Position numbers and translations under genes: made by a program. DNA of 64,000 nucleotides from Abyssibacter sp036156195 (lineage in GTDB: Bacteria; Pseudomonadota; Gammaproteobacteria; Nevskiales; OUC007), in assembly GCA_036156195.1 (NCBI GenBank), contig JAYZUZ010000009.1:184761-248760 (forward strand), written 5' to 3'. A model generated the notes under the pieces. It was not told where the DNA came from. It was given only the letters and a program-made list of their open reading frames with translations, and did not search any database. This document shows positions 1 to 8,828 of the stretch, piece after piece (the first letter of the stretch is position 1; every line of letters starts with the position of its first letter).

Positions 1-1504
1 CCGTCAACGTCATGACCAGGGTATCGGTACGATACCGGTTGGCGTCAGCAGCAGTGTTCCAACGCATGTTGGCAACCGGCACAGCCCACTCAAAGGCCTG
101 ACCGTCGGCATCGCGACCCGCCAGCGTAACCGCGGGCATGAGCGGCACGGACTGACCTCGGTACTGGACGACCTGCCCATCCTCGAGCTGACGCATCGGC
201 CGATCGAACTGCAGGGCCAATTGCAGTTCGCCGGTTGGCAAGCCTGTTGTGGGTTGAGCGTCCAGCTGCCTCGTCTGTTCCCCCGCTGGCAGCCACGTCG
301 CCCAGGCCAGCAGGTCGCCACCCGCTGTCGTCAGCCGAACGGCCTCAAGAATCGGTGGCCCCGCCTGTCGATAGGCCCCCAGTAACAGCGCCGCGGCCAG
401 CTCTTCGCGGACCCGTGCAATCTGGTCCTCGGGGAGAATGAACCCGTCATGGGTCACACCGTTGTGGCCGTACTCGCTGGCCCCCGCGGCGCCGGGCTCG
501 ATCTCCAATGTGTAGGACGGGATTTCATAGGTATAGGCGAAATACTCATCCAGGGCGCCGATGCCCCGGCCCGCTGGACTGGGGTCGTAACCGTAACCGC
601 TGGTGGCCGCGCGCATCACATCGGCGACCTGCCGAGCGATGGCGTCCCGGCGCGCATGCCCGGTATCCGCCGCGAAGAAGACCCGAGAGAACGAATGGAT
701 ATCGACAAAGAGTCGCAAGCGGTCAGCCAACCCGGCGATGGAGGCTTGCAGCGCTTGTGTCTCCGGCTCCGAAGCCGGGCCACTGCCGTGGTGGACCAGC
801 GATGCAGCATCCTGGCTGGATCGATCGCTGGTCGCCCAGAAGGGGCTGTTGTTGCGATTCACATCCACGCCCAGCATGCCATCGGCCTCGGTCCTGAGAT
901 CGGTATCGACGCCCCGCATGTTCTTGCGACGCATCCGGCCATCGCGGGGCCAGTTGGATGGGTCGCCCCTGTAAGTGGTCCTGAGCACCTGGGTCGGCGT
1001 GCGCTGCGTGTGCACAAAGCCGTCGATGTTCAGCACCGGAACAATGACCAGCGTGAGTTGATCGATGAGAAACTCGACGATTGCCTCGTCCTGCGCACCA
1101 TCGGCCAGCGCCTCCAGCAGGGCCGTCGCGACCTCGGGGCTGGCCCACTCGCGCGCGTGCGTCCCGCCGTTGAACAGCACGGCGGCCTCGCGACCACTGC
1201 CGTCTGCGAGACGGGTATCGGCATCTCCCACGATATAAGCCCAGATAGGCCGCCCTTCCAGGGTTGTACCGATGCGTCGTTCGCTGATCCGCGCATGGCC
1301 GGCCAGATCTCGATGGCGCGCGAGCAAACTGGCATAGCTGCGAAATCCCGACACCGGTGCAGCGCTATCCACCGGATGAGGCACCGGATAGCCCAGCGCA
1401 ATGTCATTTGGCCCGGGATTGGACTCCACGTAGGTTTGCACGGTGGCTGAGGAGGCCGCGCTCACCAGCCAGGCCACCAGCGTGGCCGCTATTCGCCCAG
1501 CCAT
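1..1504 (-). CDS. Secreted M14 zinc carboxypeptidase (partial, C-terminus off the window)
   Basis: Reading the minus strand from an ATG at 1504 gives one open frame that has no stop before the left edge (about 501 residues so far). It opens with a signal peptide (WLVSAASSA, then TVQTYVESN). The M14 metal-site motif GTHAREWASPEV lies near residue 115 (His and Glu of HxxE), with DGMLGVDVNRN downstream, a third ligand candidate in FVDIHSFS near 268 and a catalytic Glu in YTLEIEPG near 333. These are the hallmarks of metallocarboxypeptidases that trim C-terminal residues, here in the envelope or outside the cell. An AGGAGG Shine-Dalgarno sequence precedes the ATG. The start overlaps the end of the preceding gene, so the two are probably translationally coupled. 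The region after the catalytic domain is probably a beta-sandwich tail. Confidence 0.85.
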   Translation of the reverse strand, partial: MAGRIAATLVAWLVSAASSATVQTYVESNPGPNDIALGYPVPHPVDSAAPVSGFRSYASLLARHRDLAGHARISERRIGTTLEGRPIWAYIVGDADTRLADGSGREAAVLFNGGTHAREWASPEVATALLEALADGAQDEAIVEFLIDQLTLVIVPVLNIDGFVHTQRTPTQVLRTTYRGDPSNWPRDGRMRRKNMRGVDTDLRTEADGMLGVDVNRNNSPFWATSDRSSQDAASLVHHGSGPASEPETQALQASIAGLADRLRLFVDIHSFSRVFFAADTGHARRDAIARQVADVMRAATSGYGYDPSPAGRGIGALDEYFAYTYEIPSYTLEIEPGAAGASEYGHNGVTHDGFILPEDQIARVREELAAALLLGAYRQAGPPILEAVRLTTAGGDLLAWATWLPAGEQTRQLDAQPTTGLPTGELQLALQFDRPMRQLEDGQVVQYRGQSVPLMPAVTLAGRDADGQAFEWAVPVANMRWNTAADANRYRTDTLVMTLT

Positions 1505-2553
1505 ACCAACACCTCCTGCGCCAAGCCCGCTGCATGCGTCTGCGTCTGCGCCCAACTGCGCAACGCGCTGGCATCGCCGTGGTCCACCAAGGCAATCACC
1601 ATCCGGCGCAGCTGCGTGTGCGGCACCGTCGGGTCATCCAGTTGTGTCCGCAACCAGCGCCGACCGTCGGCACGCCGAGCCAGGCCGAGCGCCGCATCCA
1701 GGCCGTGGTAGGTATCGGCCGCCCAGTGTTGCAGCTCCGCCAGACTCCGCGCGCCCGAATCCGAGGCCAATGCCTGCAGCCAAACGGGCCGCAGATGCGC
1801 AGACCTGCGCATGGCATCAGCCGTCTGATCGAACAAATCCGCGTCTCCTGTTGCCAGCACCTGGCGAAAGCCCAGCAACCGTTGCGTCGCACTGCCCTGA
1901 GGACCTGCCCGCCACTCCGCCTCCAGCCACTCCTCCAGCGTGGCTGAGCCGGGATTGACCCGGAACTGATCCAGGGCCCAGTGCGCGGGCAGCGGCCTTG
2001 GGAGCACATCAGCCCAGGCACGCCGCTGCGCGAGGGTTAATCGGGACAACAACTGGGGTGTCAGCTCAACAGCGACCGCGCCCGCACCGGATGTCATCGC
2101 GCCCTCCAGCCGACCCACCGCCTCGCGCGCCCGCCAGATGCGCAGGGTCGCCCGAGCGGCCGCAGAAACCGGAAAGACCGGCACCGCAACGGCGCGGCCC
2201 GCATCGGGCAGGGTCTCCATCGCCAACGGCGGCCAGGTAGCGACCTCCGTCAGCCACTGCTGGCCGGCCGGCGTCATGGGCGCCTCGGCCAGTGCCTGAG
2301 CGACCTGCAACGCTGCCAGCTCATGCCTTGCATCGCGTGGACCCTGCCCGCCCTCGATCTGCTCCATGGCGCTGTGCACGGCCGCCCAGTTTCCCGCACG
2401 TGCTGCGGCCTGTAGCTGCAGGCCTGCTGACTCGCTCCGCAGGCCGTTCAGCTGGTCGGCGGAAAGCGTGACGGCCTCGCTGCTCATCGAGACCAGCCCC
2501 GCAGCCAGCCCGAGCAACGCCACTCTGATGTAGCCACGCCCCCAGTTGTTCAT
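1489..2553 (-). CDS. Exported alpha-helical protein of unknown function
   Basis: 354 residues. A short basic N-terminus and a hydrophobic stretch (VALLGLAAGLVSMSSEA) look like a signal peptide. The rest is rich in Ala, Leu, Arg and Trp with no cysteine, suggesting a helical solenoid of the HEAT/TPR kind, but no family motif was recognised. Its stop lies inside the start of the M14 carboxypeptidase (16 bp overlap) and its start overlaps the end of the upstream MFS gene by 4 bp, so the three form one transcription unit. An accessory or chaperone-like role for the peptidase is only an inference from the coupling. Confidence 0.6.
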   Translation of the reverse strand: MNNWGRGYIRVALLGLAAGLVSMSSEAVTLSADQLNGLRSESAGLQLQAAARAGNWAAVHSAMEQIEGGQGPRDARHELAALQVAQALAEAPMTPAGQQWLTEVATWPPLAMETLPDAGRAVAVPVFPVSAAARATLRIWRAREAVGRLEGAMTSGAGAVAVELTPQLLSRLTLAQRRAWADVLPRPLPAHWALDQFRVNPGSATLEEWLEAEWRAGPQGSATQRLLGFRQVLATGDADLFDQTADAMRRSAHLRPVWLQALASDSGARSLAELQHWAADTYHGLDAALGLARRADGRRWLRTQLDDPTVPHTQLRRMVIALVDHGDASALRSWAQTQTHAAGLAQEVLVWLGE

Positions 2554-3812
2554 CGCAGCGCCTCCTCGGCCGGCCGTACCCGCATCAAGAACACCATACC
2601 CAAGACGAACAGCAGGGCAATGGACAAAATGGAGACGCGCGAACTCCCCGTCACCACGGCAGATACGCCGACCAGCACAGGCCCCAGGACAGCGGCGAAC
2701 TTGCCCATCATGTTGTAGAAGCCGAAGAACTCGCCGGATCGCTCTGCGGGAATGAGGACCGAGTAGTACGACCGTGACAAGGCCTGGACGCTGCCCTGCA
2801 CGAGTCCGATCACCGCTGCCATCACGAAGAACTGCAGCTGGGTCTGCAGAAAAAATCCCCAGACTGTGACCGCAATGTAAACGCCGATGCTGATGAACAG
2901 CGCAGGTCGCGTACCGGCCCGGCCGGCCAGCCGGGCCATGAGCAGCGTGGCAGGAAAGCCGACAAACTGGGTAATCACTAACGCCTGGATGAGCGCGTTG
3001 GTTTCAAACCCGAGTTTGGCGCCGTAGTCCACGGCCATGCGAGCAATCGTGTGCACCCCGTCGATATAAAGCCAGTACGCGATCAGAAAGGTGACAACCT
3101 CCGGGTACTGGCGCAGACGCCGCAGGGTGCCGATTAGCTGGCGTAGTCCTCCCATTGCGGCGGCCGTGACAGACACTCTGACGGGGGGGCGCGACTCGCG
3201 TACGAACCGGAACAGCGGCAATGAAAACAACACCCACCACAGCGCCACCGACCCAAAGGCCACCCGCACCGCTGCCGTGGCATCGGGCAGGCCGAACCAG
3301 GCCGGCTTGAGGGTCATCACCACATGGATGACCAGCAGCAACCCGCCCCCCAGATAACCCAGCGCATACCCCAGCGCCGACACGCGATGCCGTTGCGTCG
3401 GTTCACAGACGTCGACGATCAGCGCGTCATAAAAAGAGATGCCCAGCGCAAATCCGACCTGGGCAATCACAAATGCTGTCATCGCCCAGCCCCAGGCGCC
3501 TGGTCCAATCCAGCAAAGCGCCGCGGTGCCCGCAACACCCAGCATGGTCATCAGGGCCAGCAGGGGTTTCTTCAGGCCTCCAAGATCCGCCACTGCACCC
3601 AACGTGGGCGACAACAGCGCCACCAGCAAGCTGGCGGCAGAGCTGCCCATTCCCAGCCAGAACGTACTGTCCTGGTCCGATAGGCCACTCCCCCAGTAAC
3701 GGGCGAAGAAGACCGGAAAAAAGGCCACCAGAACCGAGGTGGCAAAGGCCGAGTTCGCCCAATCGTAAAACGCCCAGGCCCACAGTGACCGGCGGGGCGC
3801 CGTGTCAGTCAT
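2550..3812 (-). CDS. MFS transporter, UMF1/Atg22-like family
   Basis: 420 residues from the ATG at 3812; the frame is open further upstream but that part is not transporter-like. The N-terminal signature WAWAFYDWANSAFAT is typical of the bacterial UMF1/Atg22-like branch of the major facilitator superfamily. About twelve hydrophobic segments follow, with a central loop near residue 200 (FRFVRESRPP). It is an inner-membrane transporter with unknown substrate; related proteins are thought to export amino acids or similar metabolites. It lies 40 bp downstream of the TauE/SafE-type permease and overlaps the next gene by 4 bp. Confidence 0.82.
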   Translation of the reverse strand: MTDTAPRRSLWAWAFYDWANSAFATSVLVAFFPVFFARYWGSGLSDQDSTFWLGMGSSAASLLVALLSPTLGAVADLGGLKKPLLALMTMLGVAGTAALCWIGPGAWGWAMTAFVIAQVGFALGISFYDALIVDVCEPTQRHRVSALGYALGYLGGGLLLVIHVVMTLKPAWFGLPDATAAVRVAFGSVALWWVLFSLPLFRFVRESRPPVRVSVTAAAMGGLRQLIGTLRRLRQYPEVVTFLIAYWLYIDGVHTIARMAVDYGAKLGFETNALIQALVITQFVGFPATLLMARLAGRAGTRPALFISIGVYIAVTVWGFFLQTQLQFFVMAAVIGLVQGSVQALSRSYYSVLIPAERSGEFFGFYNMMGKFAAVLGPVLVGVSAVVTGSSRVSILSIALLFVLGMVFLMRVRPAEEALR

Positions 3813-3852
3813 GTCCGCATCCTCAGAGACGGCGCGGTAGCCGCTGCGCCGC

Positions 3853-4596
3853 TCATCCGAACACCAGCGCCAGCCCGGCGGCCAGCAAGACGAGTTGCAC
3901 CGCCACGGCAAACCCACGCTCTGACGCATGGTGGTGCAGCCAGTCACCCAACCAGATGCCTGGCGGCACCAGCAGGACCAGCCAGGCGGCGCGCAGGCCC
4001 ATGTCGGCCGTCCAGAACCCGCCCAGCAGGTAGGCCAGACTCAGCACGAGATTGAGACTGAACCAGATCGTCATCAGGGTCGCGCGAAAGCGTGCACGCG
4101 GAATATCCAACCTCGCCAGCGCGTGGACCAGCAGCGGACCGCCCGAGGCATAAAGCCCTTGGACCAGACCGGCCAGCAACACCCACGGCCGTGCGGGTTG
4201 AGTCTGGGGAGCCGGGTCGGTCACCCCCTGGGCGCGCAGCCCCGACAGCCGGAGCAGTTCACGCAGGGCGAGCAACACCACCAACACGCCGAAACTGGTT
4301 CGCAGCCAGCCCCCCGACAAGACGAAGGCTGCTGCCACCCCCGCGATGAAGCCCAAGCCCATGATGGGCAGGATTTGCCGCAGCAGCAGCGACCAGTCGA
4401 TCGAATCACGATGCCGCCAGGCCACCCAGGCGGACATCGGCAGGTTGAGCGCCACAACCACGGGCAGCCAGAGCTTGATGGGCAGCAGCAGCGCACCCAG
4501 CGTCACCGCAACCACGTTGAATCCAAAGCCTGTCATGGTCTGGATCACAAGCCCCGCCAGAACGATGAGGGCCAGGGCCAGGTCCAGCTCGCTCAT
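3853..4596 (-). CDS. TauE/SafE (TSUP) family membrane permease
   Basis: 247 residues with about eight hydrophobic segments in two halves, as expected for sulfite-exporter TauE/SafE proteins. The N-terminal half carries LVIQTMTGFGFNVVAVTL and the second half starts near GLVQGLYASGGPLLV, matching the paired Gly-rich re-entrant pattern of the family. Family members move small organosulfur or carboxylate anions across the inner membrane; the substrate cannot be read here. It is the first gene of the leftward cluster. Confidence 0.8.
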   Translation of the reverse strand: MSELDLALALIVLAGLVIQTMTGFGFNVVAVTLGALLLPIKLWLPVVVALNLPMSAWVAWRHRDSIDWSLLLRQILPIMGLGFIAGVAAAFVLSGGWLRTSFGVLVVLLALRELLRLSGLRAQGVTDPAPQTQPARPWVLLAGLVQGLYASGGPLLVHALARLDIPRARFRATLMTIWFSLNLVLSLAYLLGGFWTADMGLRAAWLVLLVPPGIWLGDWLHHHASERGFAVAVQLVLLAAGLALVFG

Positions 4597-4750
4597 CCGG
4601 TCAGTCTCTGCATGTCCAATAGTCGCTCGTCCGCACGTCTGGACCGGATCGTAGCATCGGCGTCCCGGTCCGCCTCAGGCCGGCACGCGCATGTCACACA
4701 GATCACCACTACACTGGCGGGCCACTTCTCGTGTTCATGGAACCTGCGAC

Positions 4751-5566
4751 ATGCCCAGCTTCGAGTACCGCGGCAAGACCGCTCTGATTACCGGCGCCTC
4801 ATCCGGCATTGGCGAAGCCTTTGCCCGTCAACTGGCCGAGCGCGGCATGGATTTGATTCTCGTGGCCCGCTCACAGGACAAGCTGCTGGCGCTGGCCGAC
4901 GAACTGGCTGGCGAGCACGGCTGCCGGACCAAGGTGCTGGTCGCCGATCTCAGCGAACCCGATCAGGCAGCCGGGCTGGCCGATCGCGTCAAGAGTGCGG
5001 GGCTGCAGGCGGATCTCATCGTCAACAATGCGGGTTTCGGCACCCATGGCCGCTTCACGCGTCAGTCGGCAGCCCAGGAACGCCGGGAGGTGTTGCTCAA
5101 TGCACTGGCGCCGCTGGAAATCGCGCACGCCTTCGTGCCCGGCATGGTCGAACGCGGCGGTGGCGGCATCATCAATGTCGCCTCCAGTGCAGGCTTCCAG
5201 GCCACGCCGTATATGAGCACTTACGGCGCTACCAAGGCGTTTCTGCTCCACCTGTCCGAAGGCCTGTGGGCAGAACTCGGACCCGAGAACATCCAGGTCA
5301 TGGCCGTGTGCCCGGGGCCCGTCGCCACCAACTTTTTTGAGGCGTCTGGTAGCCCGACGCTGAAGAAGGCCCTGAGTACGACGCCGATGATCAGCGCCGA
5401 ACGCTGTGTGAGAGAAAGCCTGCAGGCATTCGACAAAGGCCGCCCCGTTGTCGTCCCTGGCCTTGGCATCAAACTGATGACACAAAGCAGTCGTTTCATG
5501 CCCCGTGCCCTGCTGACACGGGTGAGTGCTCGCATGCTGGGCCCCAGACGCCGGAAAACTGGCTAG
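4751..5566 (+). CDS. Short-chain dehydrogenase/reductase (SDR)
   Basis: 271 residues from the ATG at 4751 (MPSFEYRGKTALITG). The Rossmann motif TGASSGIG is at residues 14-21, NNAG in VNNAGFGTHG, the catalytic Ser in INVASSAG and the YxxxK pair in YGATKAFL. Length and the C-terminal hydrophobic, Arg-rich tail (LLTRVSARMLGPRRRKTG) fit the DltE/YqjQ-like SDR group, which often associates with membranes and reduces lipid-like ketones or aldehydes using NADP(H). The longer frame upstream lacks a plausible ribosome site. Substrate unknown. Confidence 0.85.
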   Translation: MPSFEYRGKTALITGASSGIGEAFARQLAERGMDLILVARSQDKLLALADELAGEHGCRTKVLVADLSEPDQAAGLADRVKSAGLQADLIVNNAGFGTHGRFTRQSAAQERREVLLNALAPLEIAHAFVPGMVERGGGGIINVASSAGFQATPYMSTYGATKAFLLHLSEGLWAELGPENIQVMAVCPGPVATNFFEASGSPTLKKALSTTPMISAERCVRESLQAFDKGRPVVVPGLGIKLMTQSSRFMPRALLTRVSARMLGPRRRKTG

Positions 5567-5626
5567 GGCGATATCGATTCCTGCCCCCCGCAGCCCGCGC
5601 CTTGTTGTAGACTACGCCTCCCCACT

Positions 5627-5711
5627 GGGCCAGTGGCGGAACTGGTAGACGCGCAGCACTCAAAATGCTGTTCCTTCGGGAGTGTGAGTTCGATTCTCAC
5701 CTGGCCCACCA
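5627..5711 (+). tRNA. tRNA-Leu (anticodon CAA)
   Basis: 85 nt cloverleaf with acceptor arms GGGCCAG (5627-5633) and CTGGCCC (5701-5707), discriminator A and an encoded CCA (5709-5711). The anticodon stem CAGCA/TGCTG encloses the loop CTCAAAA, giving anticodon CAA at 5661-5663, which reads the UUG leucine codon. A long variable arm (TTCCTTCGGGAG region) and the T-loop GTTCGATTC identify it as a class II tRNA, consistent with leucine. Confidence 0.96.
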
Positions 5712-5914
5712 TCGCCTCATCGCAGGCGCCCCCCCTTGACCGAACCGACGCTGACCACCCGCCGCGCGGTTGCCCGGTAGGCGCGGCTTAGCAGACCGTC
5801 ATGGACCTGTCACGCGTTTTGATATACCGTCTCGCGCCCGTCACCGAGTCGGGTCGGGCACGTTGCCCCGGGACTCGAGCGGTTTTTCTGAATTAACAGT
5901 GGGTTAGAAAATCC

Positions 5915-6379
5915 ATGGCCAACGCGAAGAAAAACACGGCTCCGGCAGCAGATGCGCAAGGCAGCAAAGGCAGCCTGCTAACCGAAGAGCAGATTCGGGC
6001 GATGTCCGAAGACGAGTACATGAACGACGCGCAGTTGGCGTTCTTCCGTCAGCGTCTGCTGGAACAGCGCGCTGAAGTGCTGGAACGCGAGCGCGAGATT
6101 CGCGAGCGTCTTAACCATCGCGAATCCGCCGCCGACCCGGTCGACCGGGCCGCAACGGAAGAGGAACGCTGGCTGGACCTGCGCTTGCGTGACCGCGAGA
6201 GCAAGCTGCTGCGCAAAATCGACTCGGCTCTGGAAAGTATTCGCCACAAGGAATACGGCTACTGCGAACAAACCGGTGAGCCCATTGGCATCCCTCGGCT
6301 GTTGGCGCGGCCGACGGCGACGCTGTGTATCGACGCCAAGGACACCACCGAGCAGATCCAGGCGCAGTACCGAGACTAG
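5915..6379 (+). CDS. dksA: DksA-family RNA polymerase-binding regulator with two-cysteine finger
   Basis: 154 residues. The protein binds in the RNA polymerase secondary channel and, with ppGpp, tunes rRNA and amino-acid promoters. The coiled-coil tip DPVDRAATEEE (residues 74-84) retains the acidic residues needed for function. The C-terminal finger is unusual: instead of four cysteines it reads C117-E-Q-T120, then 17 residues, then C138-I-D-A141, the CxxT/CxxA pattern of the zinc-independent Pseudomonas aeruginosa DksA2 type. Otherwise the finger (EPIGIPRLLARPTA) and full-length N-terminus match true DksA. It stands alone after tRNA-Leu and ends at a strong terminator. Confidence 0.93.
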   Translation: MANAKKNTAPAADAQGSKGSLLTEEQIRAMSEDEYMNDAQLAFFRQRLLEQRAEVLEREREIRERLNHRESAADPVDRAATEEERWLDLRLRDRESKLLRKIDSALESIRHKEYGYCEQTGEPIGIPRLLARPTATLCIDAKDTTEQIQAQYRD

Positions 6380-6410
6380 CCTGGCGCCGGTCGGGACGTT
6401 AGTCGAGCAC

Positions 6411-6440
6411 AAAAAAAGCGGGCCTGATGGCCCGCTTTTT
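6411..6440. terminator. Bidirectional intrinsic terminator between dksA and the outer-membrane protein gene
   Basis: An A-run (6411-6417), a GC-rich stem GCGGGCC (6418-6424) paired with GGCCCGC (6429-6435) around a TGAT loop, then a T-run to 6440. The flanking A- and T-runs let it act on both strands, which suits the convergent genes on either side. Confidence 0.9.
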
Positions 6441-6487
6441 CGTTTGGCCGGATCAGCGCGGCCACTCAGCCGCGCTGATCACCTGCG

Positions 6488-7069
6488 CTATTCCTCGTTG
6501 CCGAACAGCACCTTCAGACCAAAGTTGTAACCGTCAACGCGCTCATTGTCGCCACGGTAGTACACCATGAATCCACCGCTGAGCGAGACCAGCTTGGAGC
6601 CGTCCTCGTTGAGAAGGCGCAGCGGGTAGAAGTTCAGGTTCGCCCCATAGGCGCGATCCCCTTCGCTGTCGGCATCTTCAAACTCCACCTCGCCGTAGCC
6701 GATGGGCACTTCGAGCTGCAGAAAGCTGGTGAGATAAGCGCTGGGCACCAGAAACACACCCAGATAGCTCTCCAGCGCCACCTGCGGCGGATCTTGGGAC
6801 AAATCAGTGTCGTCGCCCTTTAATCCGTACTGCACCTCAACCGCCAGGTTCTCGTTCACGGCGAGACCCCCTCGCAGCCGAATCATTGAGGACTCGGCCT
6901 CGAAACGCTGTTGCTGCGGCGTGGCGGGATCCCCGTCGTCCCCCAGGTTGACGAAGGTCACCACATCCAGCTCGGCCTGATCCGCGCCCAGGTAGAAATG
7001 CAGATCATCAATCGCCGCGGCGGTTCCTGTTGCCAGCATCCCGGCCGTCAACACCAAAAACTTCTTCAT
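6488..7069 (-). CDS. Predicted outer-membrane beta-barrel protein
   Basis: 193 residues from the ATG at 7069 (MKKFLVLTAGMLATGTAAA, a clear signal peptide with cleavage near AAA-ID). The mature part has alternating hydrophobic/polar strands with many Tyr, Gly and Asp residues (LAVEVQYGLKG, GYGEVEFED, YGANLNFYPL) and ends in a strand-like segment YNFGLKVLFGNEE, resembling small OmpA/OmpW-like eight-stranded barrels. No exact family recognised. It is convergent with dksA and divergent from the L,D-transpeptidase gene. Confidence 0.65.
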   Translation of the reverse strand: MKKFLVLTAGMLATGTAAAIDDLHFYLGADQAELDVVTFVNLGDDGDPATPQQQRFEAESSMIRLRGGLAVNENLAVEVQYGLKGDDTDLSQDPPQVALESYLGVFLVPSAYLTSFLQLEVPIGYGEVEFEDADSEGDRAYGANLNFYPLRLLNEDGSKLVSLSGGFMVYYRGDNERVDGYNFGLKVLFGNEE

Positions 7070-7245
7070 CGGTCTCCCCCAATGTGCATGAAACACCGGT
7101 CACGGCATCGCGATCTGCTGTAATTTATGCCGCGATGCACTTGCCTGTCCTGAGACGCGATCATCGCCCATATTGGGCTTGCTTTCTACCCCGGAAGCGG
7201 GCTGAGAGCCCCTTGCACGCCACCTGCGCTACGGGAGCGTTGGCG

Positions 7246-8208
7246 ATGCCCTGCAAAACCCGGCACTGTCCCGACGCGACACCCCAAGCCCGTGTCCTGC
7301 TGTGGCACCGAGCCGCACAGCGCACGCGTTGCGCTGCACTGCTCGTCGCGGGCTTGTGCAGCATGGTTGCGAGCGCTGCGGGGACCGACGTACAGACCCA
7401 ACAACCCAATCTGATCCAGGCCATTGACCTGGGCACGCAGGCACCGCCTGGCACCGAGCAGCAACTGCAGCGTTTTCTCGGCATGCCACTCATTCCCCAG
7501 GTGCGCCGCGCGGCGCGCCAGACGCTACTGGCCCTGCTGGCCGGGCCACAGGGGGAATGGACGGTTGATACGACGGCAGCGCTGGACGCGTACGGCCGCT
7601 GGCGGATTCAGCTGTCGCCGCCGCCTCGTGCCGCGACCCGCCTGCAACAACCACCGTCACCCGCTGTCAGCCGTCCTGCACGGACAACGCGCTTCGATCG
7701 CTGGGTGGCCTCCGACAGCCCAATCCTGATCGACCGGTCCACCCGCCAGCTCTGGCTGAAGACAGACCATGGTCCGGCAGTCTTCCCTGTCGCTGTCGGG
7801 CGCCCAGGTCACTCCACGCCCGTTGGCCGGCGCCGGGTCCAGGCGGTGGCCGCCAATCCGGTGTGGTATCCGACACCCGGCATGCACCGGGATGCGGCCC
7901 GACAGGGCCGCCAGCTTCCTCGCAGTGTTCCGCCCGGCCCCGCCAACCCGCTGGGCAGTCACTTCATCGCCCTGGGCAACGCGATCGGCATCCATGGCAC
8001 CAATGCGCCGGGCTCAATCGGCCAGGCCGTGAGCCGGGGTTGTGTCCGCATGCACCCGAAGGACATCCTGACCGTGGCCGCTGCGGTCAAACCCGGAGAT
8101 GCTGTCTGGATCGTTGCGTCACTGGACGCAGCACCGCAGGTCTCGAGCATTCGCCAACGCATTCCCGACCACTCGCCTATGGGGCCGGCGCGCCCCGCAG
8201 GCGCCTGA
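7246..8208 (+). CDS. L,D-transpeptidase (YkuD domain)
   Basis: 320 residues from the ATG at 7246, chosen because GGGAG lies about seven bases upstream and a signal peptide (CAALLVAGLCSMVASAAG) follows; the frame is open further upstream. The YkuD core runs from about residue 155 (SPILIDRSTRQLWL) to the catalytic motif HGTNAPGSIG...SRGCVRM near residues 250-272, with the nucleophilic Cys and the conserved His. Such enzymes form 3-3 peptidoglycan cross-links or attach proteins to the wall in the periplasm. The N-terminal 150 residues lack a recognisable LysM domain but include a segment resembling a peptidoglycan-binding helical region. Confidence 0.88.
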   Translation: MPCKTRHCPDATPQARVLLWHRAAQRTRCAALLVAGLCSMVASAAGTDVQTQQPNLIQAIDLGTQAPPGTEQQLQRFLGMPLIPQVRRAARQTLLALLAGPQGEWTVDTTAALDAYGRWRIQLSPPPRAATRLQQPPSPAVSRPARTTRFDRWVASDSPILIDRSTRQLWLKTDHGPAVFPVAVGRPGHSTPVGRRRVQAVAANPVWYPTPGMHRDAARQGRQLPRSVPPGPANPLGSHFIALGNAIGIHGTNAPGSIGQAVSRGCVRMHPKDILTVAAAVKPGDAVWIVASLDAAPQVSSIRQRIPDHSPMGPARPAGA

Positions 8209-8229
8209 CCAGAGCCCGTCCAGCCCGCC

Positions 8230-8784
8230 ATGAACTACTGCAGTCACTGCGCAGAGCCCGTCGGCTTTCGTGTCCCCGAGGGCGATAGTCTGCCTCGACA
8301 CGTCTGCGACGCCTGCGGGACGATTCACTACATCAACCCCAAGATCATCGTCGGTTGTCTAGCCGAATGGCAGGGGCGCATCCTGCTCTGCAAGCGCGCT
8401 ATCGAACCGCGTTACGGGCTTTGGACACTCCCGGCAGGGTTCATGGAGCGGGAGGAAACGGCAGCCGAAGGTGCGGCCCGCGAAACCCTGGAAGAAGCCG
8501 AGGCGCAGGTGCGTGACCTCAGCCTCTACGCGGTACTCGATGTCCCGCAGATCAGTCAGCTCTACCTCATCTACCGCGGGCAGTTGGTCGGTGGCGCACA
8601 CAGCCCGGGACCGGAAAGCCTGGACACCCAGTTGGTCCTACCGGAGGCCATCCCCTGGGATGAACTCGCCTTCCCCACCATGCAGGTCACCCTCCAGCAC
8701 TATGTTGAGACAGGGGGTGCAGCGCTGGGTGACGCCGGCCCACTGACACGAACAATCCGGCGACCCACCCGCAAACCGCGCTGA
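8230..8784 (+). CDS. Nudix hydrolase with N-terminal zinc ribbon
   Basis: 184 residues. Four cysteines (CSHC near 4-7 and CDAC near 26-29) form a zinc ribbon followed by NPKIIVGCLAEW. The Nudix box is complete in GFMEREETAAEGAARETLEE (G-x5-E-x7-RE-x2-EE). The architecture resembles NudC-related pyrophosphatases and the zinc-ribbon Nudix group acting on nucleotide diphosphate derivatives such as NADH or ADP-ribose. It begins 21 bp after the L,D-transpeptidase. Substrate not determinable from sequence. Confidence 0.88.
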   Translation: MNYCSHCAEPVGFRVPEGDSLPRHVCDACGTIHYINPKIIVGCLAEWQGRILLCKRAIEPRYGLWTLPAGFMEREETAAEGAARETLEEAEAQVRDLSLYAVLDVPQISQLYLIYRGQLVGGAHSPGPESLDTQLVLPEAIPWDELAFPTMQVTLQHYVETGGAALGDAGPLTRTIRRPTRKPR

Positions 8785-8828
8785 TCCGTTACCATACCGC
8801 CCCGATTTGTGATCCGGAGAAGCCCAGC

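Noticed and set aside
449..1450. Long plus-strand open frame opposite the M14 carboxypeptidase
   Set aside because: The minus strand shows conserved peptidase motifs in one continuous frame; the plus frame has no motif and is a shadow of GC-rich coding DNA.
3928..5340. 470-codon plus-strand frame
   Set aside because: It runs antisense to the TauE/SafE gene and out of frame through the SDR gene; composition is Gln/Arg/His-rich without motifs.
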